A stretch of DNA of 64,000 bases from Magnetococcales bacterium (GCA_015228815.1 JADGCV010000008.1:1-64000); one strand, 5' to 3'. Positions 53,342-62,909 are shown, counted from the first letter of the stretch. Made by a program: numbers and translations. Notes: generated by a model not told the origin, from the sequence alone.

Positions 53342-53516
53342 GGCTTTCCCCCTCCAGGGCTTCTCCTTGCATGTTTCGCTGGTCCATTTTCCTCAAGGAG
53401 GAGCCCTGGTTGGAGCCAGGGTGTGCCGTGTCACCTGGAGTCTGTCGTGGTGCTTCGATGCAGTTAAGCGATTTTATTGGCGCCATGACCTTCAACCCCA
53501 AAGATGGACAAGCCGG

Positions 53517-54233
53517 ATGCTGACCTTCCTTGCCTACACCGTTGCGGGGATTTTTTCCGTGGGTTTCGTGTGGAAAATCTTCGTCTACGCCCGATCTCCC
53601 GCGCCACTTCTCATTCCCACAACCCCTGCGCCGGTGACACGAGGCGGGGTGGCATGGCGTCTTTTTCGGGAGATTGCCTTTTTTGAAAGCCTGTTCAAGG
53701 CGGACAAGCTGCTTTGGATTGTGGGGTATGCTTTTCATGTCGCACTGGCCCTTGTTCTCGTCCGGCACATCCGCTACTTCGTCGATCCGTTGCCGGAAAT
53801 CTTTGCCCATTACCAGATCGTTGGCATCCTGGCGGGAATGGCCATGGTGGGGGCGCTTTTCGTTCTGTGGGGGCGGCGTTTTCTCATCGATCGGGTGCGG
53901 CACATTTCTTCTCCTGCCGACCATCTGATCCTCTTGCTGCTTCTGGGAATCGGTGCCTCCGGTTTGTTGATGGACTTCGTGCTGCGGCCCGACATCATCG
54001 CGATCAAGAATGCCATGTCTATGATGTGGCGTTCTCCGGCGGTTGCCTTGTCGATGGCCGGTCCGGGTGATGTCGTGTTTCTTTTCCATCTGATCCTGGT
54101 CGCGGCGCTTCTGGTGATCTTTCCTTTCAGCAAGCTGATGCATTTGGGGGGCATCTTTTTCAGCCCGACCCGCAATCAGGTGGACAATCCAAGGGAACAG
54201 CGTCACATCAACCCATGGTATGTCGAAAAGTGA
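53517..54233 (+). CDS. dsrM: DsrM, membrane cytochrome b subunit
   Basis: 238-residue NarI/HmeC-like membrane protein with about five helices (FLAYTVAGIFSVGFVWKIFV, IVGYAFHVALALVLVRHI, YQIVGILAGMAMVGALFVLW, HLILLLLLGIGASGLLMDF, FLFHLILVAALLVIFPFSKL). His residues in AFHVALALVLVRHIRYF and FLFHLI can bind haem b. DsrM exchanges electrons with menaquinone or another quinone and pairs with DsrK. The ATG at 53517 opens the first helix; upstream in-frame sequence is not conserved-looking. Lies 175 bases after dsrC. Confidence 0.87.
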   Translation: MLTFLAYTVAGIFSVGFVWKIFVYARSPAPLLIPTTPAPVTRGGVAWRLFREIAFFESLFKADKLLWIVGYAFHVALALVLVRHIRYFVDPLPEIFAHYQIVGILAGMAMVGALFVLWGRRFLIDRVRHISSPADHLILLLLLGIGASGLLMDFVLRPDIIAIKNAMSMMWRSPAVALSMAGPGDVVFLFHLILVAALLVIFPFSKLMHLGGIFFSPTRNQVDNPREQRHINPWYVEK

Positions 54234-54287
54234 TGTTTCAAGCGTCTTAAACGTCCCTGTTGTCGTCACAATCCCGAGGATGCACCG

Positions 54288-55790
54288 ATGGCCGAAGCGC
54301 ATGATGTACCCAAACTCCTGGATGACATCGAAACCCCTCCCTTGAAACCGGGAAGCATGGGTCACCTTGCCCCCTATCCGGCTGTCGAAAAGCACATGAA
54401 GCCTCTTGGGTTTCCGGAAGCCAGGGTCCCGGAATGGGAAAAACGGGGTGTGGAAAAACTTGGAGAGATGCTGAAAAAATACCGTTCTCTTCAGGTTTAT
54501 CTGGACATTTGCGTCAAGTGTGGCGCCTGTACCGATAAATGTCACTATTATCTCGGGACCGGCGATCCCAACAACATGCCGGTCCAGCGTGCCGAATTGA
54601 TGCGCGCTGTCTATCGCCGTTATTTCACTCCGGCGGGAAAAATGTTTCCAGGCCTTGTCAAGGCGCGGGATTTCGACGAGGAAACCCTCAAACTGTGGTT
54701 CACCTATTATCATCAGTGTTCGCAGTGTCGGCGTTGTTCGGTCTTTTGTCCGTATGGCATCGATACGGCGGAAATCACGATGGCGGCCCGGGAAATCATG
54801 GATGCCATCGGGGTGGGACACAAATATTCCACTGAAATCGTTGCCAAGGTGCATGACATCGGCAATAACCTGGGGATTCCAAAACCGGCGCTTTCGGGGA
54901 CCCTTCAGTTTCTTGAAGATGACATGTTGGAAAATACCGGGCATGAGATCAAGCTGCCCCTCGATCAGGAGGGCGCGGAGGTTTTGCTGGTGGCCCCCTC
55001 CGCCGACTTTTTCAGTGAACCGCACATTCAGTCGCTCATGGGCTATGCCAAGGTGTTTCATCAGGCGGGAATCTCCTACACCATCAGTTCCTACGCCTCG
55101 GAAGCGGCCAATTTTGGCATGTTCATCGGCAGTTACGAGCAAAAGAAAAAAATTTCCAAACGGATTGCCGAGCAGGCCCGGGCCTTGAAGGTCAAGCGGA
55201 TCGTGGTTGGAGAATGTGGTCATGCCTGGCGTGTCGCCTACAGTTTCTGGAACACCCTCAACGGGCCGTTCGACTTTTTGGACAGTCGCTATCCGGTGCC
55301 GCAGCACATTTGCGAGTTCACCCATGATCTGGTCCAGCGTGGCGCCTTGAAGTTTGACAAGGAAGCCAACGATGGATATGTGGTCACCATGCATGATTCC
55401 TGCAATGTGGCGCGGGCCTCGCGCATGGGCAACGTCCCCGGAGGTCAGTTTACCATCCCGCGTGATCTGATTCGCGCCTCTTGCAATCATTTTGTCGATA
55501 TGGACGAGGATACCATCCACGAGAAAACCTTGTGTTGTGGTGGCGGTGGTGGACTTTTGACCGATGAACTGATGGATTTGCGCATCCAGGGGGCGCAACC
55601 GCGTGTGACTGCCCTGAAGAAGGTCATGGATGAACACAAGGTCAATTTCCTGGCGCTGATCTGTGCCATCTGCAAGGCCCAGTTCAACAAGATTCTCCCT
55701 GCCTATGGCATTTCCATGGATACGGTTGGAGGGGTGCATCAACTCGTCAGCAACGCCATCCGCCTGGGGGTCAATAAAGGAATCGTCTGA
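54288..55790 (+). CDS. dsrK: DsrK, HdrD-like Fe-S subunit
   Basis: 500-residue cytoplasmic Fe-S protein related to HdrD. Two [4Fe-4S] ferredoxin sites: Cys75/78/81/85 (CVKCGACTDKC) and Cys144/147/150/154 (CSQCRRCSVFC). The C-terminal CCG domain has HDSCNVARASRMGN and LCCGGGGGLLTDEL for the noncubane catalytic cluster. DsrK is the site that reacts with DsrC disulfide or trisulfide. Follows dsrM by 54 bases; dsrJ, dsrO and dsrP are not present. Confidence 0.92.
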   Translation: MAEAHDVPKLLDDIETPPLKPGSMGHLAPYPAVEKHMKPLGFPEARVPEWEKRGVEKLGEMLKKYRSLQVYLDICVKCGACTDKCHYYLGTGDPNNMPVQRAELMRAVYRRYFTPAGKMFPGLVKARDFDEETLKLWFTYYHQCSQCRRCSVFCPYGIDTAEITMAAREIMDAIGVGHKYSTEIVAKVHDIGNNLGIPKPALSGTLQFLEDDMLENTGHEIKLPLDQEGAEVLLVAPSADFFSEPHIQSLMGYAKVFHQAGISYTISSYASEAANFGMFIGSYEQKKKISKRIAEQARALKVKRIVVGECGHAWRVAYSFWNTLNGPFDFLDSRYPVPQHICEFTHDLVQRGALKFDKEANDGYVVTMHDSCNVARASRMGNVPGGQFTIPRDLIRASCNHFVDMDEDTIHEKTLCCGGGGGLLTDELMDLRIQGAQPRVTALKKVMDEHKVNFLALICAICKAQFNKILPAYGISMDTVGGVHQLVSNAIRLGVNKGIV

Positions 55791-55814
55791 GCCAGGTCCT
55801 GGAGCTTGGAATTC

Positions 55815-55875
55815 CGGAGTTCGATCTTTCTTCTCCTTCCAGAATCCTGGACTGGAGGAGGAAGATCGAACTCCG
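55815..55875. terminator. Long imperfect hairpin between dsrK and rph
   Basis: Arms beginning CGGAGTTCGATCTT (55815) and ending AAGATCGAACTCCG (55875) pair for 14 bases and then imperfectly up to a short loop. No T-run follows directly, so it may pause, terminate or protect RNA ends. Confidence 0.45.
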
Positions 55876-55924
55876 TCCTGCCCGGTGTTTGTGGTTTTCC
55901 CTCCTTTTTTGAAGGATTTTTCCC

Positions 55925-56665
55925 ATGTCACGGCGTAACCAACGTGAGCCGGATCGACTCAGGCCGGTCACCATCACCCGTTCTTATGTCGATCATGCCG
56001 AAGGATCCTGTTTGATTACCTGTGGCGGCACGCGCGTTTTGTGTACTGTCTCGATCGAGGAACGGCTTCCTTTCTGGATGCGTGATCAAAATCGTGGTTG
56101 GATCACGGCGGAATATGGCATGTTGCCTCGTTCGACCCATACGCGCAGTCCGCGTGAGGCCACTCGCGGCAAACAATCGGGGCGTACCCTTGAAATTCAG
56201 CGTTTGATCGGACGTTCGCTGCGTTCGGTGGTTCAGCTTGAAAAATTGGGGAAAAGGACGCTTTGGATCGATTGTGATGTGATTCAGGCGGACGGGGGGA
56301 CCCGTACCGCATCGATCACCGGGGCGTTCATCGCTTTGACGGATGCCTGCCGTCGTCTCCACCAGGGGGGAATCATTGCCGAGTTTCCCATTGCCGACCA
56401 TGTGGCTGCGGTCAGTTGTGGCATGGTTCACAACATTCCCATGTTGGATCTGGATTACGAGGAGGACTCTCAATGCCAGACCGACATGAATTTCGTCATG
56501 ACCGGCGATGGTCGTTTTGTCGAAATCCAGGGTACTGCCGAAGGCAATCCGTTCACCCGGGAACAATTCAATGCCTTGCGAACGCTTGCGGAACAGGGGA
56601 TCAACGAGTTGGTCCAATTGCAAAAGAACGCCCTTTCTCTTTCTCCCCAGGTTCATGATTATTGA
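55925..56665 (+). CDS. rph: Ribonuclease PH
   Basis: 246-residue phosphorolytic 3' exonuclease that trims tRNA precursors. Clear family text: [96 protein letters not shown]. The stop codon TGA lies inside the left end of the palindromic element that follows, so the last codons are adjacent to, or part of, the repeat. Confidence 0.96.
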   Translation: MSRRNQREPDRLRPVTITRSYVDHAEGSCLITCGGTRVLCTVSIEERLPFWMRDQNRGWITAEYGMLPRSTHTRSPREATRGKQSGRTLEIQRLIGRSLRSVVQLEKLGKRTLWIDCDVIQADGGTRTASITGAFIALTDACRRLHQGGIIAEFPIADHVAAVSCGMVHNIPMLDLDYEEDSQCQTDMNFVMTGDGRFVEIQGTAEGNPFTREQFNALRTLAEQGINELVQLQKNALSLSPQVHDY

Positions 56666-56827
56666 AAGAAAAAAGGGGTCTTAAGGGATTGCCCCCAGGG
56701 TTTTGATTCTTCTTTTGAATTTTCTTTTGATTTTGTTTTTCACGCGCCATTTCACCCGAATGGCGCGTAAAAACAAAGTCAAAACCCTGGGGGCAATCCC
56801 TTAAGACCCCTTTTTTCTTTCAATAAT
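56658..56827. repeat. 170-base palindromic element, perfect 49-base arms
   Basis: Arms 56658-56706 and 56779-56827 are perfect inverted repeats of 49 bases (ATTATTGAAAG ... CCCCCAGGGTTTTGA). The core is reduced to CACGCGCCATTT ... AATGGCGCGT. Both arms carry GTCTTAAGGG where the copy at 35916 has GTCTGGGGG. It overlaps the end of rph and faces hemW, fitting a bidirectional terminator. Confidence 0.9.
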
Positions 56828-56878
56828 TTTGAACACGAAGAAGGATTTGAATCGTTACATTTTCCGAAGGGTTCAGAT

Positions 56879-58102
56879 TCAGATCAGCCGGACCAGGCAG
56901 TCGTCGAGAAAATCAAGGCCCCTGGCGGTCAGGCGAATGATGGAATCATCCAGTTCGAGGAAACCTTCTTCGACAAGAAAATCGACCTCCTCCTTTTTTG
57001 TTTCCGCCAGATCCTTTCCCGCGATGCGATGATAGAGCCTTCTCGAAATGCCGGAGGACAGCCGTAAACCCATGAGAAGACAAAGACCCGCCTCTTCTTC
57101 CGGGGGTGAATATTCGATCCAGGCATGAGGGGAACGTCCCGCTCGGGTCGCCCTGAGATAGGCCTCCAGAGGCCAATGGTTGACGCAACGGATGACATGA
57201 TCTCCGGCCAGGGTGATCCTGCCATGCGCGGCGGGTCCGGCCCCCAGGTAGTCTCCGGAACGCCAGATTTCCAGATTGTGCCGGCAGTAGCGACGATTGC
57301 GGGCATGGTTGGAGATTTCATAGCGTTCCCAACCCCTTGATCCAAGAATTTGCAGGGTTTCCAGATAAAGATCCGCCGCCGTTTCCGCATCGGGCAATAC
57401 CCATCGACCATCCTGTAATTTTCGATCCAAAAATGTTCCCGGTTCGACCGAGAGGGCATAACAGGAAAGATGTTCCGGTTCCAGGTTCATGGCGCAATCG
57501 AGTTCGTCGCGCCAAAGATCCAGGGTATGTCCTGGAGAACCATGAATCAAATCAAGGTTGATGTTGTCGAACCCCGCGCGTCGTGCCGCGGCGAAGGTCG
57601 TGCGTGCCTGATGGACGGAATGTGGTCGGCCCAGCACGTCAAGACGGTGGTCGTCGAACGCCTGGACGCCCAGGCTCAGGCGGTTGACACCACAGGCACG
57701 CCATTCCGATAATTTTGACAAGTCCGTCGATTCAGGATTGGCTTCGAGGGTGATTTCCACATTCCGGTCCAATGACCAGCACGAAACGATGTGTTCGAGA
57801 ATGCCTCCGATCAGTCTGGGGGAAAGGATCGAAGGGGTCCCGCCTCCAAGGAAGATCGAGGTGACCCGTCGTTCCCGGGTATTCATGGCACGGGCTTGAA
57901 AATCAAGGTCACGAAGAAGCCCCTGGAACCAGGCCTCGGAATCGGTCGCGCAATGCGTCACCGAATGATAGGCGCAATAATGACATTTGATCCTGCAAAA
58001 CGGTACGTGTACATAGATGGCCAGGGATTGGGCAGTGGTCGGGGATGACTGTTCCGCTCCCTCCCTGGGTTCAGGACCGTCGAAAGAAAAAAGGGGGCGC
58101 AA
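56879..58102 (-). CDS. hemW: HemW-type radical SAM haem chaperone
   Basis: 407-residue radical SAM protein of the HemN/HemW group. YVHVPFCRIKCHYCAYHS gives the CxxxCxxC cluster site (HemW-type spacing), followed by IFLGGGTPSILSPR, ITLEANPESTDLSKL and HGSPGHTLDLWRDEL. The residues N-terminal to the first cluster that HemN needs are short, as expected for HemW, a haem chaperone. The start is TTG 58102 with AAAGGA upstream; no ATG is available in frame. rph-rdgB-hemW is a common order; rdgB is missing here. Confidence 0.85.
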   Translation of the reverse strand: MRPLFSFDGPEPREGAEQSSPTTAQSLAIYVHVPFCRIKCHYCAYHSVTHCATDSEAWFQGLLRDLDFQARAMNTRERRVTSIFLGGGTPSILSPRLIGGILEHIVSCWSLDRNVEITLEANPESTDLSKLSEWRACGVNRLSLGVQAFDDHRLDVLGRPHSVHQARTTFAAARRAGFDNINLDLIHGSPGHTLDLWRDELDCAMNLEPEHLSCYALSVEPGTFLDRKLQDGRWVLPDAETAADLYLETLQILGSRGWERYEISNHARNRRYCRHNLEIWRSGDYLGAGPAAHGRITLAGDHVIRCVNHWPLEAYLRATRAGRSPHAWIEYSPPEEEAGLCLLMGLRLSSGISRRLYHRIAGKDLAETKKEEVDFLVEEGFLELDDSIIRLTARGLDFLDDCLVRLI

Positions 58103-58106
58103 CGCA

Positions 58107-59015
58107 TCATCCTTTCAACAGGGTGGCCAGGAGCGGCAAAAGAATCAGAGACAGGAAAATGCCCCAGCCGACCATGGCGGCGGCAAGCTCCACCGCCAGA
58201 CCCGAGGCCGCGGCAATGGCGCCGGCGGTGATCATGGGAGGCATGCCCGCCTCGAAAACGGCAATGATGGCGGGAGGGGAGGTCCATCCCAGGAGCAGAC
58301 ACATTCCCAGGGCCAGGGCGGGGGCCAGGACCATCTTGATTCCAAGTCCGGTCACGAGGGGCGCCAGGTAGACCCGGGAAAGGTGCGATTTCAGGCTGAA
58401 TCCCACCGCCACCATGACGACCGGCACGAGGGTGTCGGCAAGACGTTGCAACACCGGCATGATTTCCGGACTCTTCAAAAATCGCCCCGCGACAAGCGCC
58501 GTCATCAGGGCGGCAAAGGAGGGAAAGGTCAGAATGCGACGCAGGATCGCCGTTGGCGGGAGTCGCGGTCCCCCAGTCTCCTGGTACCAGGTGGCCACGA
58601 TCGCCCCATAGGTCGAAAGGGCGAGAAATGATCCGGTCTGATCGTATAAAATACCATAGGGCACCTGATCCGGTCCGAACATCGCCTCGATCATCGGAAT
58701 TCCCAAAAACGAGGTGTTGCCCAAAGGAACCGTCAACATCAGGCAACCGGTGACCTCCCGCGACCATTTCAGTCTCCGGGACACGACAACGACCAGAATT
58801 GCCGAAAGGAGGAGCATGAGCCATGGAATGAGGACCGGTATCATGAGATCGGTCGAAAATTCAAGACGTGGAATCTGGATCAGAATCAATGCCGGCAACG
58901 AAACATGGAGGACATATTGATTGAGCGCCTGCGGGGTTTCCCTGGGAAAAACGGAAAGCCGGCGAAGGGCCATTCCCAGGAACAACAGGATCATGATGAA
59001 GACAAGGTTGTTCAT
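58107..59015 (-). CDS. AEC-family transporter
   Basis: 302-residue membrane protein of the auxin efflux carrier (AEC) family with about ten helices in two repeats: LVFIMILLFLGMALRRLSVF, VSLPALILIQIPRLEF, VPLGNTSFLGIPMIEAMFG, and FEAGMPPMITAGAIAAASGL. The conserved GNTSFLGIP and MPPMIT loops are the family's crossover motifs. Transports an unknown carboxylate or similar small metabolite. The ATG at 59015 is chosen over one 48 bases upstream. It ends 4 bases before hemW, forming an operon. Confidence 0.82.
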   Translation of the reverse strand: MNNLVFIMILLFLGMALRRLSVFPRETPQALNQYVLHVSLPALILIQIPRLEFSTDLMIPVLIPWLMLLLSAILVVVVSRRLKWSREVTGCLMLTVPLGNTSFLGIPMIEAMFGPDQVPYGILYDQTGSFLALSTYGAIVATWYQETGGPRLPPTAILRRILTFPSFAALMTALVAGRFLKSPEIMPVLQRLADTLVPVVMVAVGFSLKSHLSRVYLAPLVTGLGIKMVLAPALALGMCLLLGWTSPPAIIAVFEAGMPPMITAGAIAAASGLAVELAAAMVGWGIFLSLILLPLLATLLKG

Positions 59016-59363
59016 TGGCCGATTTTTCGATCCGGGGAAAGCGATGGCGGTGGACAGGAACAAGCCAGGGCAACGAGGATTGAAGAAATCAGCAAGAGAT
59101 GGAAAACGGGTCCATCGGGTGTTGTTGGCGCGGGCATCATTTTCATTGATGGCATGGAAAGTGCGTATAACGGTTCGTTAATTCCAGTTGAAGAATCCTT
59201 GGAATTGATCGTGTCGCGAAGGACCGCCTGGTTTGGCGGACGGGTTCAAGATTGCGTCGGGAGTCATGGCGATGGCATTCCTTGGGTGTTGGAAATTTGA
59301 CGGAATCGAGGGAAAGTTCGTTCGAACCGCCTTTGCATCTTTCATGGACGGGAACGGTCGCAA
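59016..59363. other. Divergent intergenic region
   Basis: 348 bases between the AEC transporter and the kinase-like gene. An inverted repeat AATTCC (59180) / GGAATT (59201) is the only structure I see. No gene or convincing promoter. Confidence 0.3.
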
Positions 59364-62300
59364 ATGAAAAAAGGTCTCATTCTCGCCGGACGTTATGCAC
59401 TCCAGCAGGAACTTGGTCAGGGTCTTTTCGGGGATGCCTATCTGGCCCATGACGAGAGTACCGGACTGACGGTCACCGTCAAGACGCTCGCCGAGCGGGT
59501 GCGCCGGGACGATCGCATTCTGGCCGACATAAAACGCAATTTTCAGTTGTTGCAAAATCTGGATCATCCGCACATCGTCAAGATGCACGCCCTGGAGTTC
59601 GATGCCCTGACGCAGGAACATTTTCTGGTGCGGGAGTATGTTTCGGGGATGACGTTGACGGAACATCGGATACGCAACGGGGGTGGCCGGTTGCCTTTGG
59701 CGGAAGCATTGGAACTATGCCGGCAGATTGCCTTGGCCCTGGATCATGCCCACCGTTCGTTGCTGCATCGTGATCTGAAGCCGGACAACATCCTGATCAC
59801 TCCGGCGGGGGAAGTCAAGCTGATCAATTTTTGTCTGATTCCGGAACCTCTGGCCAAGGAGATTCGTTTCGAGAACATGGTCCGGGATCTGGAATCGGCC
59901 AGCCGGATGCATGGCTACATGGCCCCGGAACAGTTTTTTGGTTTTCCGCCGCCGGGACCGGCGGCGGATCGGTATGCCCTGGCGGCCATCTTCCATGAAT
60001 TGATTTCAGGCCGTTCCCCCTTCGATCAACCGGAACCGCAGGCGTTGATGCATGCTGTCTGCAACATGGCGCCGCCGCTGTTGAAGGAAGTTGGGAAACG
60101 GAGGAACCGCCTGGTCCAACTGGCGATGTCCAAGGATCCTGGAAAAAGGTTTCCTTCCGCCATTTCGTTCATCGAGTCCCTTGAGGCGTCACCGCTGGCT
60201 CTGATGGGTCACTATGCCGGACCTTTGCTGGTGGCCCTTTTGGTGGTCGTGGTGACGGCTGGTTTGGGGTGGTACTACCGCGGACATGTCGGCGTGGACG
60301 GGTTGATGACGGCCATGCCTGGTATTTCGGCGGAGGTGACGGCGCCATCATCCCGGAGTGATTCGCTCCGGAGTGTCGCCCCTCGGGAGGATGGCGAGGC
60401 GGTCGCGACGGTCGAACAGGGACAGACGGTCATGCTGCGGGTCGAGAGCCGACCGGGTGGGGCCCGGGTGACCCTGGATGGCAAACAGTTGGGGACGACT
60501 CCCTTGACGGTCGGTCAGGTGATTCGCGGGCGGTATGCCTTGAGGTTGGAAAAGCAGGGGTATAACGACGTTGTGGTGGATATGGAACTGGCCGAGGATA
60601 CGGTCGTGGATTTGAGTCTGGATGAAATTTTGCCGGAAGAAACGGTTGCGGCGGCTCGGGGGGGCAAGGCCGCCAAGGAAGGGGTGTCGGGAAAGGATTC
60701 CACCACGGGGGATGGGGTGCGGGATCAGGTGGCGCTTCCGCTCCGACCGGCCCAGGAATCGGCGGCAATGGAACTGGCCGGGAATGGGGCGGCTTTGTCG
60801 GAGAAAGGGGGTTCCGGGGCGGGGGCTGGCGTGAAGGAACCGACGGCGGTGGAAGATTCGCCGGTGGATCGCTCCGGCCTGTCGCGGGAACAGGGTGTTT
60901 CGACGGACGGATCGACCGTGGCCGAGGGGTCGGATGGAGGTGTTTCCGGGGCGATGAAGGTTGACTCCAGGCCGGAATCCGCGGCGGTTGGGAAAAACGG
61001 TATCGATTCGGGTGAATCTCCGGCCAGGGTGGGTGAAGGCGATCCCGAGGGGGTGAATGATCGGGAGGCGGAACGGGTGGTTTTGCCTGGGATTCCGGAG
61101 ACCACCGCCACCGAGGCCATTCATGCGGCAATCTGGGGAACGGAGGTGGTTCGAGTGGCCGGTGTCGATGGCCCGGTCTCCATTCCCGAGCCTCCTCCCT
61201 TGGCGCGGCGATCCGGGAGTTCCGCCGTGGAGCCGTCGATGGCGGATGATCGGGGTTCATCGAGCGAGCCATTTCTGGAGGGCGATTCGCGGGTGAGGGG
61301 GCAAGGTGAACCTGGGCCTGTTCCGGCGCCGAAGCGTGTCCTCGCGGCGGGGGCCGATGGCCAGCCTTTGGCGGCGGCGGGAAAAGTGGCGGATGGTGAT
61401 GGTGGGGTCAGCCGCATGGAGGGGGTATCCCTGGCCGAGGCCATGGGGGAGGGGATTCCTTTCCGGGACGGCAAGGGGGATGAAATGTTGCCGTCGCGGG
61501 GGGCGGTGCCGTCGAAGATTGGCGGGGATGGGGATTCCCAGGCGGCGGTTTTGCCCGACGATCCCCGCATCCTCGGATGGCTCAAGGAGGCGGCGCGTCA
61601 TTTTCGCGCCATGCGTCTGACCTTTCCCCAAGGTGAGAATGCCTTGGAGCGGTATGACGCCGTTTTGGCCCTTGTTCCCGATCACAAGGCGGCCCTGGAG
61701 GGAAAACAAAAGATTGCCGATCGCCTTTTGTCTCTGGCCGAGGAGGATATCGAGGAGGATCGTCTTTCGCAACCCGAGGGGAGGAATGCCCTGTCACGGA
61801 TCGCGGTGGCGCGCCGGATCGATCCGGAAAACGCGAAATCTCTCCTTCTGTTGAAGGCGGTTGGCGAAAAATATGTCGCCCTGGCCCGGCAGGCGGCCAG
61901 AAGGAGCGATCGACCGATCGTGGAAGCCCGGCTGGCCCAGGCGGCCGAGCTGGCTCCCGAAAGCACCCTGGTGGCCGAGGCCTACCGTGATCTGCTGCAA
62001 CGGGAATGGGTTCCCCAGCCTGGGCCGGCGCTGGCCGGTTCCGCGAACCCATCCGCCACGGGTGTGAATACAGAACACGATCCTGTTCCGGCAACCACGG
62101 AAAAACCTGTCGCGATTGCGGCCATTCCTCTTTCGCCGGCTCCGGGTTCCACGGGCCAACCCCCTTCGGCGGCGAAGGCAACATGGCAGGATCCGGTGAC
62201 CGGCATGGAATTCATCGAAATTTCCGATGGATGTTTCAATATGGGGAACGAGGATGGCGATGCGGATGAATCACCGGTCCACAAGGTATGTCTTGACCGT

Positions 62301-62909
62301 TACCGGATCTCCAGACTGGAGGTGACCCAGGGGGTATGGAAAAAGGTGATGGGGGCCAACAACAACCCCTCCAGGTTCAGCCAGGACGATCAACTTCCCG
62401 TCGATTCGGTCTCCTGGCTCATGGCGATGGAGTTCATTCAGCGCCTGAACGAAAAATCCTCGGTGATGTTTCGTTTGCCGACCGAGGCGGAATGGGAAAA
62501 TGCCTGTCGGGCCGGAGGGACGGATCCTTATCAGTTCGGTTCCGTCATCCGGACCACCCAGGCCAACTTCAATGGTTCCCAACCGCTTCCCGGAGAGGAA
62601 ACCGGTTCTTTCCGCAGGACCACGACCCTGGTCGGTTCCTTTCCTTCCAACCGTTTCGGGCTTCATGACATGCACGGCAATGTCTATGAATGGGTCGAGG
62701 ATTGGTATGTGAAGGACTATTACCAGAAATCACCCCAACGCAATCCTCTGGCGAGCGATGACAGTTCGTCGCTTCATGTCCTTCGTGGTGGGGCGTGGCA
62801 CAGCAATTCGGGTAATCTGCGTTGTGGTTACCGTTATCGCGGGCGCCCTGATTTCAATAATTTTGGCAACGGCTTCCGGCTGGCAAGTTCCGTGACCGGT
62901 GGCGGGTGA
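59364..62909 (+). CDS. Membrane Ser/Thr pseudokinase with PEGA and FGE-sulfatase domains
   Basis: 1181 residues. Residues 1-280 are an STK fold: G-loop LGQGLFGDAYLA, VTVK (Lys40), HRDLKPDN (Asp137), but the DFG motif reads N155-F-C157 (KLINFCLI), losing the Mg-binding Asp. A helix at about 286-307 is followed by PEGA (VESRPGGARVTLDGKQLGTT), a 350-residue disordered Gly/Glu/Pro-rich stretch, a helical TPR-like region, and a C-terminal FGE/SUMF domain (MEFIEISDGCFNMGNEDGD, RLPTEAEWENACRAGG, MHGNVYEWVEDWY, VLRGGAWHSN). The outer part lies in the periplasm. Such fusions often act as envelope stress or assembly sensors; here catalysis is probably lost. Confidence 0.85.
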   Translation: MKKGLILAGRYALQQELGQGLFGDAYLAHDESTGLTVTVKTLAERVRRDDRILADIKRNFQLLQNLDHPHIVKMHALEFDALTQEHFLVREYVSGMTLTEHRIRNGGGRLPLAEALELCRQIALALDHAHRSLLHRDLKPDNILITPAGEVKLINFCLIPEPLAKEIRFENMVRDLESASRMHGYMAPEQFFGFPPPGPAADRYALAAIFHELISGRSPFDQPEPQALMHAVCNMAPPLLKEVGKRRNRLVQLAMSKDPGKRFPSAISFIESLEASPLALMGHYAGPLLVALLVVVVTAGLGWYYRGHVGVDGLMTAMPGISAEVTAPSSRSDSLRSVAPREDGEAVATVEQGQTVMLRVESRPGGARVTLDGKQLGTTPLTVGQVIRGRYALRLEKQGYNDVVVDMELAEDTVVDLSLDEILPEETVAAARGGKAAKEGVSGKDSTTGDGVRDQVALPLRPAQESAAMELAGNGAALSEKGGSGAGAGVKEPTAVEDSPVDRSGLSREQGVSTDGSTVAEGSDGGVSGAMKVDSRPESAAVGKNGIDSGESPARVGEGDPEGVNDREAERVVLPGIPETTATEAIHAAIWGTEVVRVAGVDGPVSIPEPPPLARRSGSSAVEPSMADDRGSSSEPFLEGDSRVRGQGEPGPVPAPKRVLAAGADGQPLAAAGKVADGDGGVSRMEGVSLAEAMGEGIPFRDGKGDEMLPSRGAVPSKIGGDGDSQAAVLPDDPRILGWLKEAARHFRAMRLTFPQGENALERYDAVLALVPDHKAALEGKQKIADRLLSLAEEDIEEDRLSQPEGRNALSRIAVARRIDPENAKSLLLLKAVGEKYVALARQAARRSDRPIVEARLAQAAELAPESTLVAEAYRDLLQREWVPQPGPALAGSANPSATGVNTEHDPVPATTEKPVAIAAIPLSPAPGSTGQPPSAAKATWQDPVTGMEFIEISDGCFNMGNEDGDADESPVHKVCLDRYRISRLEVTQGVWKKVMGANNNPSRFSQDDQLPVDSVSWLMAMEFIQRLNEKSSVMFRLPTEAEWENACRAGGTDPYQFGSVIRTTQANFNGSQPLPGEETGSFRRTTTLVGSFPSNRFGLHDMHGNVYEWVEDWYVKDYYQKSPQRNPLASDDSSSLHVLRGGAWHSNSGNLRCGYRYRGRPDFNNFGNGFRLASSVTGGG

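Noticed and set aside
53208-55931. 907-codon minus-strand open frame across dsrC, dsrM and dsrK
   Set aside because: The plus strand encodes full DsrC, DsrM and DsrK with all cluster cysteines. The antisense reading has no family signature.
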